Assembly: GCF_963676685.1 (NCBI RefSeq)
Contig: NC_092346.1
Coordinates: 77,329,821-77,393,820, forward strand
DNA length: 64,000 bases
Source: Mytilus edulis
Taxonomy: Eukaryota; Mollusca; Bivalvia; Mytilida; Mytilidae
Direction: 5' to 3'
Shown: positions 48,901 through 57,900 of the stretch, piece by piece
Layout: each line of letters begins with the position of its first letter
How positions within the stretch are numbered: position 1 is the first letter of the stretch
Program-made: the position numbers and the translations under genes
The notes under the pieces: model-generated
Told to the model about the DNA's origin: nothing
Databases searched by the model: none
What the model saw: only the letters and a program-made list of their open reading frames with translations

Positions 48901-51900
48901 AAAGGGAAAAAATTCTCACCGTCAGAAATAAACTGTTGGATATGCTCTAAATGGAATAATGAATATCTAAGTTTAAGAGAATAATTTACATTAAATGTCC
49001 ACCCCAACTTGCTGGCATTTTCATTCATGTTCTTAATATTTAATGTATCCCACTATCCCTTTAATACTTAGAAAAATTCTAGTAGGTAATCTTTTTACAA
49101 ATTATAAAACTCTGTATTTGCCAAAATTATTTACCATGACTAGAGAGAATCTGGTTAATAATTCTAGATTTGGTTGGTGAGTCCCAACCAGTTCTGTATA
49201 ATGACTTGGAACCATTCGACTTATCTTTTTCTAATTTGTTACCTATGTTGTTTTTCTGACAAATAAAGGTCAATTTGATATTTACAATTGTTTGCTTTGT
49301 TGTTCCTTTCTTTCCTGATTGAAAAATGATGTTTTGTTTTATGTTTCATTGCAATAACAGCAACCTTCAACAATTTCATTTCAAATGTTTATAGTTTTTT
49401 TGGTCATGTATGAATATATATTAGCTTTCACCTATGCTGTCCAGGACTGCTGGCCCTTTTTTGCTGATTAATGTTTGGAAACCCCAATTTGTTGCCATTT
49501 TGCCAGCTGCCTCCTGATTAGAATTATTAAGAAACCTTTAGATAATTATGAGTAGGATTCTTCCTCTAAGCATTTTTCAGTTGTCATGGATTTGATGTAA
49601 ACATGCTGGCTATGGTAACTTTATCTGTAATATTGATATGATTTTATCATGTTCAATCTTATTGTACAGTTTGTAAAATATTTTGTTAAATTTGTTTCTA
49701 TTGATACTGTGAAAACAAGTTCACTCTGTCATATGTTCCATTGACTGTCTCAAATCAAAACAATGTCAATGCTTGTTACAATATTTTCATGTGTTAGTGT
49801 TTTAACATATAATGTTGTTGTTAGTTTATCAGTTTGGAACTTGCTAATATGTGTAAACAAGTCTAGTTCATTGGAGACCCTTCAAAATGTATCCATCATT
49901 TCATCTCAGATATAATCGTTCGACTCTGAGCTGTTTAGAATTGTAATTATAAGTCTCAGTTATAGGTTAGTTGAAGATAAAGTACTCTCAAGAGACCATC
50001 AATTTTGATTGACCCATTTGATTGCCAATTTTAGTCTTGATGGTCAGATAGGTCTCTTTGTTAATTATAACTGTAGATTTTTAAAGACTTAATATTTTGG
50101 CAAATACAGTAACAGTTTAAATGAGTTACTTTTTACTTATATGTTAAAGACAATTTTAATGGGTTTGGTCTTAAAAAATTAATTAAGCAAAGATTTCCAC
50201 TCAAACCATTGCTAGAGTTCATCATGCACTTGTACAGTGAGATGTGAGCTATTGGTCCATGTTAAAGGCCTCACTACTAGACTTTGAGAAAAAATAACCA
50301 CAACACAAACACTTTACTTAGGGTTTTGTAATAAATTATACCATATCCCTATAAAATAATTGTGCAGTGTTTGACATTTAAGAAAAATGAAGTAACTCTC
50401 ACTACACATTTAACTGATGTTTTCTATGTCATGTGACCAAGTATCTAATATGGCTGAGTGTGCCCACTTTCACATACCAAAATAATGGTGAGAATTCAAA
50501 AAAATAATTGATTGTATTCCCAAAAGCACAGGAAAACCTTGTTGGATACTTTTGAGTATTATCATTCTCCAAAAAAAAAATGTTAGAAATTAATGAATTT
50601 AAAATTTAAAAAAAAGAAAAGAAATTTATTTAGCTTGTTTGTATATTCAAGAATTAAATTAGTTTTTTTCAAACTTTTTTATGATTATTACAGAACAAAA
50701 AATTAAACTAGCATTAACTTTCATGCAAATGGAATCATCTATATAATTTGATCCTCAATTATTCAGCTGTGACTGTTATTGGATTAGATCAGGTTTAAAG
50801 AATATATTTTACAATTCCTCTCAATCATTTATATATCCAACAAGTTTTTTGGTGCACGATAACCATGTTTTAATTGATATTTGTAGGTGAGATTAAGGTT
50901 CCTATTGATCAGGTAGTGTCAGGTATGCTGAATGTAGGGCCAGTAATGATTGAATGTTGCATATCTTTTACATAAAAGTTGTGTTTTCCTTAAATTATCA
51001 ATAAATAACATACAGAACATGTTCATGAACATACTGATAAAAGTCTTTTATATTCAAGTAGTAACGCTGACGATTTGATAAAGTTTAGAAACATTAAATA
51101 AGAATCTTTCTTTTTTTTAAATGATGAAGACATGCAAGTAGTTAAAAACTTACTAGTATACTTGACAAACCAGTATAATTATTACCAAAGTTGTTCCATT
51201 GAAATATATTAATGTAACTATCATTGCATATTCAAATTCAAAAAGTGTCCAATGAAAATTAAAAAAATCTTTTTTTAGGTTTTGAACTTTGAAGATATAT
51301 TTTAACCGTGATATACTCTCTACAGTTAGTTTTGTAAACAAGAAACTGTTTTATTGTTTGATAAGAAAAGAACAATTACATCTTTTACGAAAGAAGCAAC
51401 ATCTAATCTTACCTGGTCATATATATGGCTGTACCATGCATCACTACTGAGGTATGATGGGAACCAGAGTTTCCATCTTCCACTTGCAACTGGGGATTTA
51501 TTTTGTCTTTTTTCTGTTGATTTACTGACTTATAGGGCATACAACCCTCGATTGTTTAGATTACAAAATAGACTGGGTATAGAGGAACCTGAGGAAACAC
51601 CAAGTGAGGAGAAAAAAAAGAGTCCAAAGAGTCGAGAGACTACAGAGGAGAAACAAAAAAGGGCTGCAGCCAGTAGAGATAAAGTCAAAGAATTCCAAAA
51701 GGTTTGTATCTAAGATTAGAGTAGAATAGTAAAATAAGCTTCTTATGAAAAAGATAATATCAAACAAATTGGCTAGAAATTTTAACCACTGAGTTTAATT
51801 TTAAATCCTTTGTATATTTATTTTTTTTTTACATCAAAGAGATTGATAAACTGTGTAAAGCTATATAAACATAAGTGATGTATAGACAACATTCAACCTT

Positions 51901-54900
51901 GGTCTTTTATATTCTTTCCTTTAGGGAATTACTAATATTCATTCAAGAGCATGTGATGTTTATTTGTTCCTCATAACTTTTCATTAAGTTTGGACTCTTG
52001 AAACTGTTCTAATACTGATTTGGATGTGATCAAGATTAAGTATGCAGTATAGGTTTTGCTCATTGTTGAAGACCATAAAATGATTGATAATTGATAACTT
52101 CTATGTCTTTTGGTCTCTGATGGAGAGTTGTCTCTTTGGCAATCATACCACATTCTCTTATTTTTATCATACATGGTAAACATTTGCTTTGCCTATCTAT
52201 ATCGCCTCTCTGGTCTCATTGTCACATGCATGACTTGAATGTGGGAGATTGTGTGTTTGATCCTGAACCAGGTCAAAACAAAGACATTAGAATTAGTATT
52301 TGTTGTTTCTATATCAATTTTGCTGAATTAAGTTTTATCAGTCCATTCCATGAAAACAATCCTTTAAGTTTACCCACAATCCATCTATTAATTCCTGTAG
52401 GAATTTGCAAATCTCATTTAAGTTATGGATTTCATATTAACTCAGTGGTTAGAATAGACATGAACATATCTACCTCATATAGTCAGCCTCGTTTTAAAAA
52501 CGATTTCAGTGGCTATGAAGTGAAATAAAAAGCTTTGTGTCTAGCAGTTTTATTGCATATTTGTTGTCTGCTAGTGTGTTTATCACTTTAGAAAATTATT
52601 TAAATTAAGCTTTTCCTATATTTAGCTTGAATTACGTTAATTTTATATACAGCCATCAAGATTATTTGTAAGTCAATTGTATATTCCTGTCACAGGTTGT
52701 CTGTAAACCATACCTTTAAAAAAAAATGCAATTTAAAACTAAACTTATCATTCCACATTTAAGAAAAATTTGAATTATAGGTTTTCAATTGTGTATCATC
52801 TATAAGCAAAAATTTTACCAATATATATTTTTTTTACATCAATTTTTAAATAAATAATAATATGTTCAATGAACAGATTAGAATTATTCTTATTTGTGGA
52901 ATAGTGTTTAAAAGACTGAGCATGGCTGGCCAGTAATTTAGAGATATATCTTTGATATCGATATAGGTCAGTGAATAAACTAGATAGATCCAATAAGTCA
53001 TAAAGGTAAGCATTGGCTCTCAACTTTAAAAGTATGAATGAAGTCATTAAAAAAATCTTGTCATCATGTTTTTCTAGAGTTTTGTTTGTTTGATGCTTTT
53101 GTCAGCTCATCATAGTTTGAAGTTATAATCTGTAAGTTCTCATTGCTTCTTTATTGAAGAATACCGGTAAGTTCCAAAAAAAAGCCATCTTTTTTTTTAT
53201 ATATTTACATAAAAGGAAGTAAAGTACATGCATTCTAAGGGTGTTCATTTACTAGTTCATGTATGATGTGTAGAGTTTAATTATGTTTGTTTGTTTGGTA
53301 GAAGTTCCTTGTTTTTTATTAAAAAAAAAACACCAACTTTAAACCTCAGTTTTCATCTAGTATTGTTTTTTATGGATTAGAAATAGGATTGAATATAGAA
53401 ATCCATTATTAGGACTTGATTTCTATTGATGTCAATTATCACTCTGAGTCTGTGACTTTTGTCGCAGAAAGCTCGACAAATGGATGGTGATCTGGTGGCG
53501 GCTGCGGCTACAGGGGCAGCGTTAGCTGAGTTCTTATAAGCGTTATATTTTAGAAGGTGGAAGACCTGGATGCTTCATACTTTGTATATAGATGTCTCAT
53601 GTTACGAAGATTCCCTCAGTCCCATGTCCAATCTCTTTGTTCTCATTTTCATGGTTCAGTGACTACTTGAAAAAAAAGTTAAGATTTTTTGTGATGTTAA
53701 ATTCTCTCTTATAAGTAATAGGATAACTATATTTGGTATGTGCATACTTTGCAAGGTCCTCATGTCGTCAGACAGTTTTCACTTGACCTCGACCTCATTT
53801 TATGGATCAGTGAACAAGGTTAAGTTTTGGTGGCCAAGTCCATATTTCAGATACTATAAGCAATAGGTCTAGTATATTCGGTGTATGGAAGGACTGTAAG
53901 GTTTACATGTCACATTGGCAGGTGTCATCTGACCTTGACCTCATTTTCATTGTTCAGTGGTTATAGTTAAGTTTTTGTGTTTGGGTCTGTTTTGTTATAC
54001 TGTATGAAATAGGTCTACCAGTTTTTGTATCTTGGTCTGTTTTTCTTATACTGTATGTAATAGGTCTACCATATTTGGTGTATGGAATGATTGTAAGGTG
54101 CACATGTCTTAGTCTAGCTGGCAGGTGACATCTGACCTTGACCTCATTTTCATTAATCAGTGGTCAAAGGTAAGTTTTGGTGTATGGAAATATTTATGAT
54201 CTATATGTCAGTCGCATAGGTTTTATTTGACATTGACCTGATTTTTACGGTTCATTGCTCTGTGTTAAGTTTTTGTGATTTGGTCCGTTGTTCTTTAACT
54301 ATAAGCAATAGGTCAACTATATTTGTTGTATGGAAGAATTGTTAGCTGTACATTTCTACCTGGCATGGTTCATCTGACCTTGACCTCTTTTTCATGGTTC
54401 ATTGGTCACTGTTTAGTTTCTTGGGTAATGTTAAGTTTATGTGACAGTTGTAATAAAGCTTTATATTTAGGACTATCAACATAAAATCAATGATTAGTAA
54501 AGAAGGTGAGACATTTCAGTGTGTGCACTCTTGTTATGAACTTTTGAAAATATATACCAAATTAGGATTTTGACTAAAATTTAGCAGTTCAGTGAAGTAT
54601 GAAACGTGATAAGGGTTGTGCAAAGGTGCTTGGTGTCATATGGACACTCTTTTTCTTGATCTACATATTTATATAATTGTCACAAAGAAGGGGTCTGTAT
54701 TTGAGTTATATATTTGATTAAAACCTTTTTACTGAAAGGTAAAACGGACAGAAGTTTTTTAGTTATTTGTTGAGAGAGATATATTTCTATTACTGGCCAG
54801 TCAAACCTTACTTGTCCATGTAAATGTAGTTTGACACATTTTTTTTCATCTCACTACATGTTGTAAAACCTTTGATGTATTACACAGAGAATGATTCAGC

Positions 54901-57900
54901 TGTTTACTATCAATGCCCCAAAGACAGCAGTATGTACCAAGAAAGATAACTCTTAACGGTGTCAAAACATTAAACTAGATACAGCACATGTTGGTAACAT
55001 AAGAAAAAAAACCATAGGATTATATTTAAAATAAAGAGAAACAATTTTTAATGTAACAGATTTATTTAAAGACACAGTATAAAGAAAGAAAAAAGAAGTT
55101 TTTGTCTTAAGGTGAAAGGGGAGAAAAGTAGTTGTCTCCCAAAGGTAATTATATAAAAAAAGATAACTGAATAAAGAAACAGTGCAGTACTTCATAAAGT
55201 AATAATTCAGAGAGTATAAAATTAACCTTTACAGTATTATATAAATTATCTCCGTTGATACTTATAGACAATTGACAATACTTTAGACAATAGGTGACAT
55301 AATATTTATCCGTTTTATGAAATTACGACTGTGACATAGAAACCAACATGTGTTGTACTCAAGGTGTTGTCAGTAACTTTAATGATGTGGTAAAATAGGA
55401 AAATTAATATCAATCGTGTTGAGATAATGAAGATTAATTCAGAGTTATGATAATCAAATGCTACTAATTATGGATATTCTCTTATTGAGTAAGCAGCATC
55501 ATGATATATAATTATCTAACTATACTCAGTCATTAGTCATTCATTACTTAGTACTTGCATTCATAATTACTTCATGAATTTCAGGATTCCAAATCTACGT
55601 CAAAAATCCCTGTTTTAAGGTGAAGGTTTTCTTCTGAATTTATTCTGTATGAAGGAACTCCCTGATTATATATTTGGTGAATGATTTAGAGTCCTTTTAT
55701 CCTATACCATACCCTCTTTGTTCTTCAGATTATAGCTGTAAACACAATATAATGCATGAAACACAGATTGTTATTGACACAGAAATGCAAACAAACAAAA
55801 ATTTTCATTCTTAAAGGATCTTCCTAATTGATTCTACAGTTTTTGTAAAATTTTCATTAAAACCATACCTGTTGAATAGTCTTGAAATGTTGCAGGGTTA
55901 ATGTGAAAAGTAAAAATCTATTGCATTGTCACAACATTTCATATATTTGCTAACTTCTAGTAATGCTTATTTGGTGGGTTTTTTTTCAATCAGGTATGCA
56001 AAACTTTCAACACGTTACAAAAATACTTGTTTTTTTATCATAGATTATGCCTCAGCCGTACATTTGTGAAGATGTAATGGAAAACTTTTTCTTTTGAATT
56101 TAGTAGACAAGATATTATATTATAAGACACAAACTTTTCCTTCCTTAGACTGTATTCAATAGAAAGTAGATTTCATTCACTTGAAAAATCATTTTTGCAT
56201 TTCTTCATGTTTCATCAATCCATAGATCATGATAAACCATATAAAACCAACCTTATAACTGATAATTTTACTCGCTAACAGGAGTGAGAAACCATTGTGT
56301 GAGTACACTAATATTCTGGTACCTAAAACTGTCACATCTACATGTATCATATATAGTGTTGTTTTACACATGAGTGTGTGTGTGTGTTTTTTCTTCATAT
56401 AACTAAATGTTTAATATAAAGTGTGTTGAAATTTAATACTTGGTTGTAGAGTATAAAAGTGTTAAGATTGGAATATTTTATAAAAAGAGACCTCAAAATC
56501 AAGCATTAGATAATCTTAATATTGTTATATCAGTTATCTAAAAAAAAAATGGAAATGGCAACACTGACAATGATCAATTAACTTGAAAAAAAGTAAAAGA
56601 CATCTTGATCATTATTTATTTTTGGTCTAGTTCTACTTATGTTTCAGACGTACTGATTGAGAAGAGAACAATATTTGTTTACCAAAGACTAGTTTAGTCG
56701 TAGTTCATTAAAAACAATTGACAACAGATATTGTACATTTTATTCACTGATGAAATTATTGTCTTTTTTGTGTTGTAGAAATATCATAAATGAATTGTAA
56801 AGCATGTTGCTTATATGCTTATAAATGTAAATAAAAATAATGTCCATGATTTCATCTAGTGGAAGAAATTGACTCTCAGTTTGTGAGAAAATACTTTTGT
56901 ATACTACAACCAAGGTATAACAAACTGGTATAAGTAGATAAGTGAATTATAGTTTATATACATGTATTATGTATTGTTTGTTGAGATGATAGGTCTCTCC
57001 GTAGGATAAGTAAAATGTAGTATATATACATGTATTATGTATTGTTTGTTGAGATGATAGGTCTCTCCGTAGGATAAGTAAAATGTAGTATATATACATG
57101 TATTATGTATTGTTTGTTGAGATGATAGGTCTCTCCGTAGGATAAGTAAAATGTAGTATATATACATGTATTATGTATTGTTTGTTGAGATGATAGGTCT
57201 CTCCGTAGGATAAGTAAAATGTAGTATATATACATGTATTATGTATTGTTTGTTGAGATGATAGGTCTCTCTGTAGGATAAGTAAAATGTAGTATATATA
57301 CATGTATTATGTTATGTTTGTTGAGATGATAGGTCTCTCCGTAGGATAAGTAAAATGTAGTATATATACATGTATTATGTATTGTTTGTTGAGATGATAG
57401 GTCTCTCCGTAGGATAAGTAAAATGACGTATATATACATGTATTATGTTTGTTGAGATGATAGGTCTCTCCGTAGGATAAGTAAAATGACGTATATATAC
57501 ATGTATTATGTTTGTTGAGACAATACTCAGCTAGGTCTCTTCAGAGTTACAGAATAAATATAAAGCTGATGTATAGATACTATACAAAAAATGAAAGGAT
57601 GCACACTTTAACTATTTATTGGAATTTTTATTTGACACACACAACTGTCATTTATCTGTTCCTCTGTTCCGAACACACCAATATTCTTATTAGACCAATC
57701 AAATACTCATAGACTATTTGACAGAAAGTTCAAGAAATTTTCTTTGCAAGCCAGCTATTTAAGTCATTAGTGGATTTGAAAGATGTTTTACTGTGGGTAT
57801 CCAATCACCTTTGTGGTAGTGAATTACCTATTGCCTGACCAGTTTAAAAAATTGTCAATACAATTTGTCCATTTAAATTGTACAATAGGTATTGTGAGAG

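Noticed and set aside
50887..50922. Possible CEP295 exon reading GEIKVPIDQVVS with good acceptor and donor
   Set aside because: Its open frame needs phase 1, but exon 20 ends in phase 2, which would read a stop at once; exon 20 to exon 21 joins in phase without it.
51354..51535. Open frame upstream of and in frame with CEP295 exon 21
   Set aside because: It lies 5' of a good acceptor (tatag at 51535), its residues are not conserved-looking, and exon 20 joins perfectly at 51536.
52136..52528. 130-codon plus-strand ORF
   Set aside because: It starts inside an interspersed repeat and crosses a SINE-like segment; no recognisable domain.
56967..57439. Overlapping 66-codon minus-strand ORFs
   Set aside because: All are the same frame through the 68-bp minisatellite.
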